From Zhengitettix transpicula (lineage: Eukaryota > Arthropoda > Insecta > Orthoptera > Tetrigidae), in NCBI GenBank assembly GCA_037074705.1, contig CM073591.1, forward strand, positions 164,018,032 to 164,082,031: 64,000 nt of DNA, read 5' to 3'. Positions 1 through 12,096 of the stretch are shown here, one piece after another (the stretch's first letter is position 1; each line of letters opens with the position of its first letter). Position numbers and translations under genes: made by a program. The notes under the pieces are model-generated. The model saw nothing but the letters and a program-made list of their open reading frames with translations, was not told the origin of the DNA and made no database searches.

Positions 1-698
1 AAAATGAAAACTAATATACTAAGTGTTAAATAATATTAATATTATGCTTTATTTTGTAAAAACGCACCAATCGGGAAAGTGACCTGGTGGAAAAACGTTA
101 ATTGTTGAATATATTTATGAAATAGTACAGAATGTAATTTTAAATCTTTTTAAAACCTTATAAGTAAACAGCCAAATTTAACAGTGATAATCTATCTGTG
201 TGTGCATAAAATTTTCATCGTTATTCGATTCCGTTATTCGCCGCCAGGTTTGGACCGCGTAGGAAAATAGAATAATTAATTTTCTTGGAAGTTTAACTGT
301 TGACATATTGATTTAATACATTGAGAACAGTCAAATTTTTAAGTCTAAAATTATTTCCCGGTTAATTGACTAAATGAACCTGCGTTTTTCTACAGTGTTT
401 CAAAAACCCTGAAGTCATTCACCATCAATGAGGCACTCTCATTCTGATGAATTGTCGCAATCTCCATAACATCGGTACCCTTAACAGTATAATATTACAT
501 TATATATTGATGTATAGTGTATGCCATTTGTAAAACATTTCTGGAGTGGACTTCAATTTCCGAATGCAGAAATTCTGAGATTGTAAACGTTGGACGTATT
601 ATTTAATTTTTATTTAGAATGAAGTTTTAATTTAGATAAATATGTTAAAGATTGTATTTTTACGTCTGTTTATATTAAAAATAATGGCGTTTTTCGAC
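1..698. other. AT-rich intergenic DNA, no feature seen
   Basis: No open frame of useful length, terminal repeat or recognisable element was found on either strand. Base composition matches the rest of the unannotated window. Confidence 0.5.
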
Positions 699-726
699 CA
701 ATATCAGACAATAATTTTTTTATTTA

Positions 727-761
727 GACAACGTTTTGGTACGTGTTTGTACCTTCATCAG
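727..761 (-). ncRNA. Hammerhead-ribozyme-like motif, decayed
   Basis: On the minus strand CTGATGA (761-755) is followed by an extra A, a perfect 5-bp stem GGTAC/GTACC with a 6-nt loop, then AAAACGTTGTC. A hammerhead core needs CUGAUGA, stem II, then GAAA; here the first G of GAAA is A. The following ACGTTGT can form a two-base-pair stem III before a GUC-like cleavage triplet. Short stem III is described for hammerheads in Penelope-like elements. The extra A before stem II and the lost G make present activity unlikely. Confidence 0.4.
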
Positions 762-933
762 GTATTTCCTGCTAAATATGTTAAATGTTAAAAGCTAATT
801 TCACATCCTATTGAAAAATCACAAACTTTAGAAGTTTTTCCGAGGCACTTTTTCAAACTACACACGAGTGCGGTCGCAGAAGAACATAATTTATATATAG
901 GTTTTAACATTTAGCATATTTAGCAGGAAAAAC

Positions 934-968
934 CTGGTGGAGGTACAAACACGTACCGAAACGTTGTC
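934..968 (+). ncRNA. Hammerhead-ribozyme-like motif, partner copy
   Basis: This is the inverted partner of the motif at 727-761. It keeps GAAACGTTGTC and the same GGTAC/GTACC stem, but its catalytic box reads CTGGTGG instead of CTGATGA. The two arms have therefore lost different core bases, which fits an ancestor that had a complete core. Assignment is by motif only. Confidence 0.4.
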
Positions 969-1199
969 ATAAATAAATAAAATATTGTCTGATATTAGTC
1001 TATATTATCTCTATTATTTTTATATAAATATGCCATCATTATAAGATACTGAGGTTGGTTCAAACCTTCACTTAATCTTTTGGAGACAGACAACGGAAAG
1101 AAAAATATTAAAAGATTATTAGTATGGTATAATTTTACTCTTAAAAGTTATAAGTTGAAAATATGGTGGAATATAGACATTTTCCAGTAATACTTGATA

Positions 1200-1545
1200 A
1201 CATTTTTTTCCACGTATCGTGGACCTCATCAAGTGAACACTATAACAACATCAACTAAAATAAGCCAAAGATGTTACGAAGGGAGTAATATATCATATAC
1301 GCTGCTACGGCCTCTTCTCTCACTTTGAATTTTTTTTTGAATAACTTCAGAAATTAATCTGGCATGATTTTAACTTTCAGTATCTACATTCACAGTTTTT
1401 TCTAAATTAAAAGTGTGGTTGCTTAGGGTACAATGTTGGGAATATAAACAACTGTTAATTCACCGGAAGTTTGTAGTTCGCCTTACGTTCCTTAATCCTA
1501 GTTCTAAAATCGCTCTTGGTTTGACTAACATACACAGGTGGAATC
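1200..1545 (-). pseudogene. Penelope-like element, GIY-YIG endonuclease C-terminal fragment
   Basis: Minus-strand translation at 1533-1458 gives YVSQTKSDFRTRIKE followed by KANYKLP, matching the end of the GIY-YIG endonuclease domain of Penelope-like retroelements, where the motif is YIGQTKR..F.TRI.EH. Further on the strand, in other frames, come NHTFNLEKTVNVDTES and RLISEV, matching the segment after the nuclease. Several stops and frame changes separate the pieces, so it is dead. The fold-back at 699-997 lies just downstream on this strand, where a PLE 3' pseudo-LTR would be. The assignment rests on short motifs. Confidence 0.55.
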
Positions 1546-1834
1546 ATTACAGGAAACTTTATTAACAAAATTATGATTATCATGTAAATTAATCGGTCTT
1601 AGTAATTTTTGATGATGAAAACTAGTGATTTATATATAATTTTCATGTCAAAAGTCTTGGTTCCTGAATATAGAGTGTAAAAATTTATTAAAAGGAAAAA
1701 CTGGGGAAAATTTAGGTTTTCTTATGGGTTTAGTAATACTTATATAATAGAACCAATGTTCCTTCAGTCCTTTACTGTTGTTGGAATCAATAAAACCTCT
1801 GAGGTATCCGTTAGTGACCAAGATAACAAGTACA

Positions 1835-2060
1835 GAGTCTACTGGTCGAATGAAGAGAGCTTTAAGAACTAGAATTAAATTAACATAAAGCGAACTACCA
1901 AATTCGAGAGGAAGAAAATTCGGATGTATCTAAACATTGTGTTCTAAAAAATTACACTATTGATTTCGAAAATATTATGGTTGTTAATACCGAAGGTAAA
2001 TACATTATTCTGATCAAAGTTTTGTTTGGCCTATGTCTATCTTACTTCAAACACAAATTT
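1835..2060 (+). pseudogene. Penelope-like element, second GIY-YIG fragment, opposite strand
   Basis: Plus-strand frames give STGRMKRALRTRIKLT, then NSDVSKHCVLKNYTIDFEN followed by IMVVN. These correspond to the R..R..EH part of a PLE GIY-YIG nuclease and the following 'H....TGH.IDFENTKVL' segment. The two pieces lie in different frames. This fragment faces away from the one at 1200-1545, so the locus holds at least two PLE insertions or one rearranged copy. Confidence 0.5.
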
Positions 2061-2161
2061 ATTATATATGGAGTATAGAAGAAGAGAACAGGCAAGACAT
2101 CAATACTGAGAAATTATCTATCCACAGATAATACATATGCAGAGCATTTTTGAATTAGCAG

Positions 2162-2505
2162 GCTACATGAAGGTAACCCCTGTGGTGGCAACTCCCCTTT
2201 AAAAGAATAGGGAGGGAATTGAAAGAGGGGATGCGGAATAGATGGAAGGAAGCCACGGCTTAACTAGGTTCCCCGGGCAGTAGTTTAATGACCCTACCCG
2301 GCATTTTTAATTAAAGTGTTGCAAGGAAAACCCTAGAAAAACGTGTATCAGGTAGATTAGGAATTTGGTACTTGTCCCACGCTCTTGCGATGGTGGGAGA
2401 GGGGTTTAATGTGGGGGAGCAGCATTCCGTCTTCGCGTCTCGACAAGTTTAGGAGGCAGTTGGCCGACTATTCCAATAGGAATAGCGGACAACATGTTTT
2501 TTTGA
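2162..2505 (-). repeat. R1 retroposon copy, 5'-truncated
   Basis: Member of the dispersed family R1 (full-length copy at 19398-19920). Orientation is given by the A-tailed reference copies, so this one is on the minus strand. It carries the conserved blocks GTGGCAACTCCCCTTT near 2180, CCCGGCATT near 2296, GGCAGTTGGCCGACTATTCC near 2455 and the small hairpin around 2475. It is diverged and stops before the distal block TACCTTTGGGGATG. Confidence 0.8.
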
Positions 2506-4650
2506 TCTACTACTAAGGAAACAAACCTCGTTTCGACCTTAACAAAATAATGTATATGAGTTTTCACCGTGAAAGTAACTAAAAATCACTTACTGTAGAT
2601 ATAATCCAATTATATCTATACTATTTTACTGTATTCATATTTATTAATGATCAATATTTATCTGTGCAGAAATTGATATAAACATTTCCTTAGTCTTTAA
2701 ACTGTTACATATATTATAATGAACATGTCCTTATAGGAAGGACATATTTTGACATATTAAATAATATATTAATTACACATAAAAATTAATTTTAGTTAAA
2801 ATATGGATGCGTTAATTAACAATCATACGTTAAAAACTGCAATATTATTAACTCAAAGCAAAATCCATGTATCATAAACGATATAAACATTAATTCGCAG
2901 CCTAGTTCTGTCTGGAAATAATTGATATTAGGTTCTAAAATTGGTGTCATAAAGAAATATATGTCCTTGGAAGTTGTCTATATAGTCGATGAAAGGTTAT
3001 TTTTCAAGCCACTGGAGGCGACCAATTCATCTCCCGCATAGACGGTGTTGAGACAAGCTAAAATACCGGGGAAATTATTGCTCGAATTTTTGCAGTCAAT
3101 TTTACGATATATGCGCTATTTATATAAAAGTTTTTAAGAAAATAGTATTTACGTTACTATGTTACATGCTAGACCTATGTTTCTGTAGGCATAAATTATT
3201 AACAATGTTTTACAAGTAATAATCAACTAATATGGAAGTTCTTGATTTACTAAACTGCGACAGTGAAATTTATTTAGTAAATTGTTATTCACTTGTCAAA
3301 TACACATAAGAAATTATATAATATGAATTAAGTTACCACACTTCAACAATTTCTTCAGTATTTACGTATCGTCTAAAGCTTGACTATCATTATCAATCAC
3401 TATTTGATTACTTTTATTCTCCATAACACTGTCGTCAATTATTTGAATATGCGCGTATGTCAAACAGATATAACTCAATAATATATTTTCAATAATTTTT
3501 CACTATTTGAAAATAAATTTATTACTTTTAAATTTAACTGTTGGGAATGTTTTTTTTATTAGTAAGTATAAAACTTTGAACAAAGTAAAATTAATTCATT
3601 AAGATACCACAAAATGTGAAAGGCTGAGAGCATGAAGGAGATACAAGAGAAAAAATTGGAAACATGAAACTAAATGTGCCATAATGCAGAGTAACAATAG
3701 CGTGGCGTAATAATAGGAAGACAGAGTAAGGCTAGATAATAAAGGTTCTTAAGACGTCAGCAGCACACCCTACAATTTATCAGCAAATTTTGTCGTCTTA
3801 ATGAGAAAAAGTTGTTACTTTGAATGTGGTGCAACAGTTGAAACTACTGAAGTTAAATTTTACTTTCTTGATTAAACTGCTGGAACGTGATACTCTGTAT
3901 CACACCGTACCATGATGTTATTATCCATTGGAAAAATTCACCGGCTCAGGCACAATGTCCCACTCCGAATATTTGTATCTCCTTTTCGCTCTCTATTTAA
4001 GAACACATCGCGGCGTCAGAAAATATTTCTAATAGTATTCACCAACGCACAGTTGAAGATTCCAGCCTGTCTAACTGAATTTCCTGTAAAAATATCGTCA
4101 AAAATCTTAATTGAGATTAATTGAATCCTACAGGAATTCAGTGAGTAACTTGGCAAAATATATGCTAGACTTTCACACAAAAACCTCCTACTGAGACTCC
4201 TTGCTTCTCAAAAACTTTATTGTCTTGGCAGATTTTTATTGCATATAAACGAAGTATAAGTCTGGTGAAACAAGTCTCAAAACTGTATGGCGAGATAGGT
4301 AACTCTTCCGAACTAATTCGCAACCCCTTTTGGTAACAATATTCGTTATGTAGGCTGACGGTAGTCAAGAAAATTAATTAATCCCAGAGGAAAATGATGG
4401 AATCTACCGACAGCAGATTCAACATTAACGTTCCGATAAACAGAGACACTTAAAACCTTCGCTCATCTTGGAACAGGGTCTGCTGCCTTCAAACTGGTCG
4501 ATGTATGCAGTCGGCATTGCTGTTGCCCTACAGTAACCCTACCTCCAGATGTCCAAAGGGCGAGGGATACGTTCCAATAGACCGATCTACATTATGCAGT
4601 ATGCGAATGCAACTTAACAACAACTAGGTGGCCCTTGTTATCATCTGGGT
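2506..4650. other. AT-rich intergenic DNA, no feature seen
   Basis: Only short chance frames (at most 70 codons) occur. No terminal repeat, splice-supported frame or element motif was found. A slightly GC-richer patch lies at 4380-4650 with no recognisable content. Confidence 0.4.
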
Positions 4651-4654
4651 ATCT

Positions 4655-4757
4655 TTTCCTCCCTTCCGTATCCCAATTTCTATACATTTCTATGTTATTA
4701 AAGGGTTAGAGGCCACAAAGTGTATCACAGTCAAGAAGCCTGTTTTTCTAAAACAAG
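4655..4757 (+). repeat. R1 retroposon, degenerate 3' end with A-tail remnant
   Basis: The order CCTCCCTTCCGTATCCC, TATGTTATTAAAGGG, GAGGCCACAAAGTGT and AAGCCTGTTTTTCTAAAAC follows the last ~100 bp of R1, where the reference reads CTTCCGCATCCCCC, CTATGCTATGAAAGGGGAG, TTGCCACTATGTGG and GTAGCCTGTTACCTAAAAAA. It is an old copy reduced to its 3' end. Confidence 0.6.
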
Positions 4758-4760
4758 ACC

Positions 4761-7500
4761 AGAACATAAAATATTCGATTTGATCAATTTTTCTATCCAT
4801 ATTTTTTTTGAGTCACTGTAGTACACTGTTGGAACATTTGTTACTCTATCGTATACGACAACATCTAAAATCGAATTATGGAATCCAATTTTATCAAACT
4901 GCAAGCAAATCTTTAATTAACGAAATAGCTGCAATTGAAAATATAGCATTCAGAACAATTTCTGGCTACTTGAGTACAAAAAATAGGGAAAAACTCCCAT
5001 TTGAAGCGGGACAACCCAACATCTGGTGTAGGATGGACCTCACAACGATACGTTATGCTATCAGTGCTCAGGTGTCCAGCTGCCGTATAATCAGAAAAAA
5101 TACATCCCCTAAACAGCAGAACCAGGCAACAGGAGCAACCAAATACAAACCCTATAGGGAATCCCTGCATACCCTTATCAACAAACTACAGCTCGAGACC
5201 CCGCCAATGGAGAAAACTAGTTCTCAAGAAAATATCAAGAAAAACTAATCGACAATATGTAAAATAGAACCATAATCTGTAAATAATAATTTAAGTAAAC
5301 TGTTTTTAAGTCGCTAATGACTACCATTGTTAATGCAACAATAAATTTTATATAAAAAAACTCTTTCGCCCTCACGAATAAAGATCAATATTTACTTAAT
5401 CTTTTATTCGACTCGTCGCTTTATTATTTATTTTATTTTGTTTTTTCTTTGTTGGAAGGGAAACACTCGTTGTAATGTAGTTTTAACTGTGACTCAGTGT
5501 TTTCAACCCCTCGATAAACTTATGTCGATAATACGACATAATAATTCTTTTTCTTTATTGTCGAATCTTTCCGGCAGAAAAGTTTGAATGTCTAACCAGG
5601 CGTTCCTACTTCTGTTCAGTAATTAAACGGCAACGGAAAGCTTTCCCTTATTTAATTCATTTCTCGAAATATGTAACATTGACGTTGATGGAATTTCCAT
5701 GCCTTCGAAAATTTCTTATTACAATTGTCTTCACAAGTTTTACATTACTTTCATCAGTTTAATTTTTCTCACTTTACTGTTCATGTATCACCGTCCATAT
5801 TGGAAAGACCACAATAAAAACGGTTGGGCCACCGAAAAATTGTAAACTTACCACAAACTTTCATCGAAGCATTGAGGAGTTATGAGGATTTATTTTTAGT
5901 CAAAGTATCGACCTTTAACGTATATCCTTTGATCTTTTCAATATACTGGAAACACGTTCAGGTTATATTTCTAGGTCTAGTTATTAAAAAACCGACATAT
6001 ACTATACATGGGCGTATTCGACATACATTTGACTGTAACAGAATTTTAATTTTAAATATGGTTAAATACTAATCTTATTAAAAAATAACATTCGTTAAAC
6101 ATCCTTGTTTTCTAATATCGAATTTAATATCTCGGTATTTACTAATCATAAAAATTCATAAACAGCGTTAGAAATTGTACACTTTAAATTTTAGCGAAAC
6201 ATTGTGATGTTTTATATGATTACGTATGAATCAGTACTCTTATTATTGGCCTCCTAGTTGAAAATATATTCGTATGATCTGGGTAATTCACTGCATATAT
6301 TACAGGATCGTCTTAAAAATAAAACCTTTCAGAATAACCACTTGTTTTTTGTTTAATTATTGTTATTCTGAAATGAAACTTTGGTCTACTGGTATTATGA
6401 AATATTTGATTCAATAATACGATCGTTATTGAAGTGTAACTACAAAATTCCGGCAATTGGTTCCCAGCACAGATGTTGTAATTTGCATTTAAGTGATTTC
6501 ACAGAACGTTCAAGTTCGACTTTCCGGTTTCGCTTACGCTTGTAACACAAGAACTAATAACATGTAAATTTTTGGAGAGAAACAAACCGCATAGTTCAAT
6601 TAAGTATTTTACCAGTTGTAAGCTCTTTATCGAAAATACTGCAATGAAGTTTTCATAAGACCGTAAAATAAAATAAAGTTTTATAACTATTTGATCTCTT
6701 TTTAAATCTAATTGCTTACTCGAACACATAATTTGAATACTAGGTTTTTTTATTTCCAGTGTGTTATGTATCCAGCTTACTACGTAAAAGTAGATTTAAT
6801 AACTTGTTTTTTCTGAATTACTCACAACATATTCCCTTCCACATATTTATTTAAAATTAACAGGCCATTTCTACGTATCTTACTCTAAAGACATTTTCTG
6901 ACTACTTAAAACAGTACAGTTAAAACTGAAATTGTATTTGTTTAAGTTCATCACCAATGTTATATGTTCTCCACTCAGCTCTCTCATGCTCATCTCATTA
7001 TATCGCATTAATTATTATAAAAATCTGTTCAATGAATTTACAGGAGTTTTTCTATACCATACGCATCCTGCGCTGTACCATTCATCCAGTTTAGAATTCA
7101 TCAGTAAATGTCACACTAAATTGTTCAGTTTTCCTGTGTTCTAAGTTCCAAACAATTTTTTAAAGGAATTATTTTGTAAACCCTTTTCTATCCATTATTT
7201 GATTTTCCTTTAAATATTTTTGTTTCGTTATTTTTTTACTAACAATACAGGCTTCCAACCAATTCCTCTCCAATGTACTTAATAAACATTTTTTGAGTAA
7301 TAGGAAAAACTATTTTCAATATCCTGTTAAACTTGTCTTAACTTTGAATAAACGTCTGACAACCAAGATGCATTAGACACAAATAAGACCAACTGAGAAA
7401 CTGAGGCCGTCCCGAGGGATATGCAACCCGCTCTACAGAAAAGCCCATTGTTATTTAGCAATTTTAGGAATTGTATTTCTATTAAAGGAATTACTTTTAA
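4761..7500. other. AT-rich DNA with one unassigned open frame
   Basis: The longest frame, 4808-5248 on the plus strand (146 codons), shows no domain, signal peptide, membrane segment or retroelement motif that I recognise. Frames on the opposite strand are also open, and no splice or promoter context supports it. The rest of the stretch holds nothing identifiable. Confidence 0.35.
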
Positions 7501-7504
7501 GTTT

Positions 7505-7842
7505 GCACAATAAACTAAAATACTCTGCATTTGAGACTAAATGTTGTCTATCTACCCATTAAAAAATATTTTAGCCACTTTAAATACCCGCTTGTTTATT
7601 TGCTTCTCCTTCTTAGAACATTATATACAACCAATTATGAAACTGGTGTACAGAAAATTATTTATTATTAAGTAGCACTAGGAGCCGAATTTTTATTAAT
7701 ACAATTATCTGTAACATCCACAACAAACTAAAATACTCTGCATTTTTTCCATCACCACATTAAAAATTATTTTAGCCGCCTTGAATACGTGCCTATTTTA
7801 TTCTCGTTATAAGAATGTTATATATATACAATTTGTAGTACA
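7505..7842. repeat. Direct duplication of about 130 bp
   Basis: Two copies start with AAACTAAAATACTCTGCATT at 7512 and 7726. Both continue through CCATTAAAAAATATTTTAGCC or CACATTAAAAATTATTTTAGCC, a C-rich 'AATAC.CG/GC' step, and GAACATTATATA or GAATGTTATATA. Copy spacing is about 214 bp and the copies are diverged. No coding content is visible. Confidence 0.7.
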
Positions 7843-8189
7843 TTCAAAAGCATAACAATTAAAACATTTTTTTACAATTTTTATCTTTCAGAAAGGACAG
7901 AGACATAAATGTATTTGTGTATGTATGCATATTATTAACTGCGATTGTAATCGATCCCTGTGGCAGTTTAGAACAATATATAAACAAAAGTATAACAAAT
8001 AAATGAATAAAACAATTTTGAAACAATAAAATAAAATTTAAATAAAATAATAATAACAATAAAATGGTTTTCTAAATTAGTTATGAAAATTTGCACTCAC
8101 TTTCAACACTTCACCTCACTTAAGGAACAAATAGACAAAAGGATTCTTTTAGAAGGAAAATAATAATAAAAATACTTTTCATTTCATTA

Positions 8190-8840
8190 ATCTATTTAAA
8201 TTAGTCTTAAGCCTTCGTGTGTGGTAGATTCTCCTCAAATACAGGTAAATTGTTACAATCCCATTCCGATCTGTTTTTTGAGTCTCGTTTCGATTTTAAA
8301 TTTGTGATCACCTCTGCGCAATGTAAGTTGGTTTTTCGATATTATCCCATATGTCTTTCCACGCTTTGTTACCCCATGTATGATTTAAATAGAACGCAAA
8401 GTCCATATTTAATCCGTCTGGTTGCCAAAGATTGCCATCCTAATATTTATACCTTTTCGTGACCAAATACCCGAATTAAAAATTAGCTGCCCCACTCTGA
8501 AGTTTTTCTAGGCCTCCTATGAAGAGTTTTCTAAAAGGATCCCAACAATTTGTTCCATACACGAGAATGGGACGAACCAGAGGTTTGAAAGTAAGTTCTT
8601 TTGATTTGGCACTCCCAATTTTAATATTCTCGTTACAAAATGTAAGGATTTCCAATCTCTTCGAAACGCAGAGTTTACTTGTTGTTCACACCCTAGATTT
8701 GAGTTAAAAATGATTCCTAAATATTTTCAGCTGTTTACTTGAGATATTTTCTCCAAATTTATATTATAACCCAATCGTATATTAGCACTTTTATTGAATA
8801 TGATTGATTTGATTTTTTCACTATTTATTTTATTTTATTT
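8190..8840 (-). pseudogene. Non-LTR retrotransposon (LINE) reverse transcriptase C-terminal part
   Basis: Minus strand reading from 8840 down gives NIRLGYNINLEKISQ, KIFRNHF near the usual 'YLGI.F' position, then in one uninterrupted frame SAKSKELTFKPLVRPILVYG followed by TNCWDPFRKLFIGGLEKLQS. These match the thumb and connection region of jockey/CR1-type LINE ORF2, where the pattern is LVRP.LEYG..CWDP....I..LE..Q..AA. Beyond it AWKDIWDNIEKPTYIAQR (8440-8380) and DHKFKIETRLKKQ match the common C-terminal tail. Stops and frameshifts break the chain. No catalytic YADD box is included, so this is a 5'-truncated dead copy. Confidence 0.8.
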
Positions 8841-9214
8841 CCTACAAATCAATACAACATATATAAAAGTTTTAATTTAGTAAAATACCTGAAAAATATA
8901 GAAATAAACGTCGTTACAAAATAAAAATAAATAAAAGTGTGTGTGTATAATGTCATCAATTGTTTTATTAATACAACATATATGTAATTGATAGTTTACC
9001 TCAATGCTTATCGTAATCTCCTCGGGCTAAATGAAATTTTTATTCGTTTTATATTTCTGATTCGTATGGATTATGTATGATTATTTGTAGTCATCATATT
9101 TTTTTACTATTTACAGTCATATAATAATAGTACTGTATTATGCAACAAAATATGAACAGGATTCCGATTTATAGTTCATGCTGACTATTTACATTATAAC
9201 TTAATTGTACATCT
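8841..9214. other. AT-rich DNA, possible LINE 3' untranslated region
   Basis: This lies downstream, on the minus strand, of the LINE C-terminus at 9215-9390 and may be its 3' untranslated region. No poly(A) junction or target duplication could be fixed. Confidence 0.3.
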
Positions 9215-9390
9215 CTTATTGCTCCATAAATTCGTTTACTGAATAGAAGGAGTGGCTAAGCAGAAATGTAGATAACTCAGCTTTAAATAGACTTCGGTTA
9301 TTGGACAACTGTTTGATTCTTTGAGGCAGTCTGCAATATACTGCTTCTTCACCTCAATACGAAACAACAGCTTGCACTATCTTTCTCTTG
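9215..9390 (-). pseudogene. LINE ORF2 extreme C-terminus
   Basis: Minus-strand translation gives EEAVYCRLPQRIKQLSNNRS followed by LFKAELSTFLLSHSFYSVNE and FMEQ. This matches the end of a LINE family whose ORF2 finishes with '..LP..IK.L.N...FK..L..FLL.HSFYSV.EF'; the LINE at 38.2-39.65 kb ends in the related string AYYSVKEF. A stop lies just before EEA. This is a separate insertion from 8190-8840, because the order of domains along the minus strand does not fit one element. Confidence 0.7.
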
Positions 9391-10225
9391 CTTGTTATCT
9401 TCTAGCTAACTCACTCCACCTCTTCCAATGGTTTCAATAATAACATATCATCTTGAGACAACAATTTTTAGTAGCATCCCATACTGGTACAACGTTTCTC
9501 AGCACAGCAATTTATTTAACTAGTGGAAAGGCAGTTGCCTACCTCCAGTCATTGTATGTATAACAATACAAAAATACTAATAATTTTATAAGTTGAACAA
9601 TCAATAACAGAGACAAGAAATGTTGGGCAAAATTATGCAGTGCTATTTCTTTTATCGCCAAATATCCTTGCTGGATAATCTGCTATACTGTGTCCTTTCC
9701 AACCGTATTTAATAATTACTCTATAGAAATTTTTGGTATTTCAAATAATGCCTCGTTAAACACAGTTAATTATCACAGAAATACATTTGGCCGTCATTCA
9801 GTACCACAATAAAAATTGTAAAGTCAGTGACCACACTGGCATGCGATAAATTATGTTTATTAATTCTCTTAAGGCTTGACGAGTTTTATCTCATTTTTAA
9901 GCGTACAACAGAATTAACCCCAATAAAAGTGATGAAAGATAATTTTTCATTGTTGCTTTCTCTCTATTTTCACTAAGAATAAAAAAGTTTCTATTATCAG
10001 TAATAAATTAGTAGACTGCAGAAGAAAACTTCGGTCTCCTTCGGTAAACATCGCTGTTTTCTGTGGATATTCATGTTACATTCAGCCAAAAGTAAGGAAT
10101 TACTTTAATCGAAAATACAATCTCACAGACTTACGTAACTGACATTGACTGCAACCTTGAGAAAATAATTGTAGATGTTAGCCGTCGAAGAGGCAAGTGC
10201 AACTCAATCCACAGATGAACCTTGT
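9391..10225. other. AT-rich intergenic DNA, no feature seen
   Basis: No open frame, terminal repeat or family match could be recognised. Confidence 0.4.
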
Positions 10226-10560
10226 AAAACTGAGCTCTGCACGCAGTTAACCAACGCCGTCCGTTGGGAAAAACTGGGAGTCGGGGTGAATCTAAATCCC
10301 ATGAGATCTCGGTCCCTGGAGTCCAAGCTCAGTTGGAGGAGGCCTTAGCCGAACCCACATCGGCTCACACGTGGAGTTGGACTCGACGTGGCAGTGGTGG
10401 GCATAAATCCTCCATTTTGAGACGGTCCCCCGGGCCATTACCGACACAGGGTAATCAAGTCTCATTAACACACGCGAGGGCGGATGACGTTCATCCGGGG
10501 TGCTATTGTCTGGTCCTTGAAGCGTAAATCTTAACCTTTCCTCACACGCCCCTACCCATA
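10226..10560. other. GC-rich island, unassigned
   Basis: A sharply bounded block, clearly richer in G and C than its flanks, lies between AT-rich sequences. A plus-strand frame covers 10264-10527 (87 codons from a TTG) and reads like low-complexity chance translation. No splice sites or known domain are obvious. It could be part of a repeat family not otherwise present here, a transposon 5' region, or an exon fragment. Confidence 0.4.
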
Positions 10561-11970
10561 AGAGTGGTTAAAACTCAAAGTCAAAGGACTCAAAACTCAC
10601 AATCTAATTCACATTAACCATAATAGTTCCACGTGGCCAAAAGAAAAATTTATTCCATAAGCTACAAGAAAGGAAATAAAATTATCAAATTTTACATGAA
10701 TAAATAAATTGCACGCATAATTTAAAACAAGAAATTAAGTACGAAATTATTGTACCACCTCGACAGTATAATTTATTAATAACGCTTTCAATACAGGTGA
10801 GGAAGAGTTGTGATGCTCTTCCAAAACTCGTTATCAAACCTCAGAAACTTAAGACAATGTAAAACCTCATGGGATTAATACACTTCTAAATTAATTCCAT
10901 AGTTAAAATGTGAAGCCGCAGAGAGGTGATGATCCAAATGTTTATCTATCGATATTAAATTAATTCTAATACAATTATGTAAGTGGAAAACATTTAAGGT
11001 AATTTATCAGATCATCATTCACAACATAATATAGTACTATTAAGGGTACTGAGAAGGCTGAGTGCGGTCTCGAATCAAGGACGTTGGGTGACGTCTTGGA
11101 TTTATGAACTTTGTTGAGATACTGGTGTTCCACTAGTAAGTCAATTATAATAACTCTAAAGTTGCAATAGATTCTTCAAAATCAAATGACACCTAATTAT
11201 TCTACATTAAAACGTCCAATAGGCTGTACAAATTTTACCGGTAGAGAAAATAGAAGCATACGGTATTGTAAATGAATTTGAGGGGTGTTGATTCATCTTC
11301 AATTTTTTCCCAGCAACGTAATCCTTTTCATGCAATGAAGCTACATATTTAGTTAGTCAAAATATTCGTGTTTTATCCGAGGATGGTTAGCACAATTCAT
11401 TTTAATAAATATATAATAATGAAGTACAATCGACCATGCCAATAGTCATTCACCATTTTGACACAAACGGGTGCAAAAAAATATTTTACTTCGTTTACTT
11501 ATGCACATCGTTGGAAGCGTTTTACGTTTATTTCATTACGAAATTTCAGTGCATATATCATTTTCAAAAAAATTCTGGAAAATTTAATTTATTCAACCGG
11601 CGACGGAATATTTCAAATAATCAAATAAACGCATTACAATTATATAGATAGCAACCATCGTAATCCTGTATTTACACTACAGTATCAGATTACTGATTCA
11701 GCTCTAATTTAAATAGATTAATGATACTAAAATTTATTCACATTTAATAAAATCAATTGTTAATAAACAAATATACCTGACAAAATCACAAACGAAGTTT
11801 TGTCATTTCATTTCTAAATTTGTATATTTTAATTATTATGGCGGTTAATGACGTCACAGCCACAAATCTGTGGGAACAACCGGGGTCCAACGATTCCGAT
11901 AATGAACGCTAAACGCAACGTTACATTTATTTGATTTAATAATATCAATCTAATAAATATGCGATGATAC
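10561..11970. other. AT-rich intergenic DNA, no feature seen
   Basis: Short chance frames only; nothing recognised on either strand. Confidence 0.4.
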
Positions 11971-11974
11971 AAAG

Positions 11975-12096
11975 TGGCAGACCTGTTGCGGTGTAGCGGT
12001 CATCGTCGCCGCTTTGCATCACATAAGTCGTGGCTTCGAATCCCGGTAGTACTTTTCCTGGTCAGATAAACTGAGGTAGACCTAATGAATGAATGA
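11975..12096 (+). repeat. tRNA-derived SINE
   Basis: A pol III A-box-like GTGTAGCGGTCA (11991-12002) and a B-box-like GGCTTCGAATCCC (12032-12044) are spaced as in a tRNA gene. They are followed by a non-tRNA body and a short (GAAT)n tail near 12083-12095. The same head, GTGTAG..GTCA then TTCGAATCC, recurs in inverted copies at 25.9, 34.9 and 43.9 kb. Confidence 0.7.

Larger units (their letters stand above)
699..997. repeat. Fold-back repeat built from two inverted PLE ends
   Basis: Positions 699-793 and 901-997 are inverted copies of each other over about 95 bp with roughly 90 percent identity by eye, around a loop of about 107 bp. Each arm contains the string GTACAAACACGTAC next to ACGTTGTC. 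Neighbouring sequence at 1.2-2.1 kb encodes broken GIY-YIG endonuclease pieces typical of Penelope-like elements, so I interpret the arms as PLE pseudo-LTR ends. Inverted pseudo-LTRs are known for this class. An unrelated fold-back element is the alternative. Confidence 0.7.

Noticed and set aside
4808..5248. 146-codon plus frame
   Set aside because: No domain, promoter, splice or homology cue; the opposite strand is also open.
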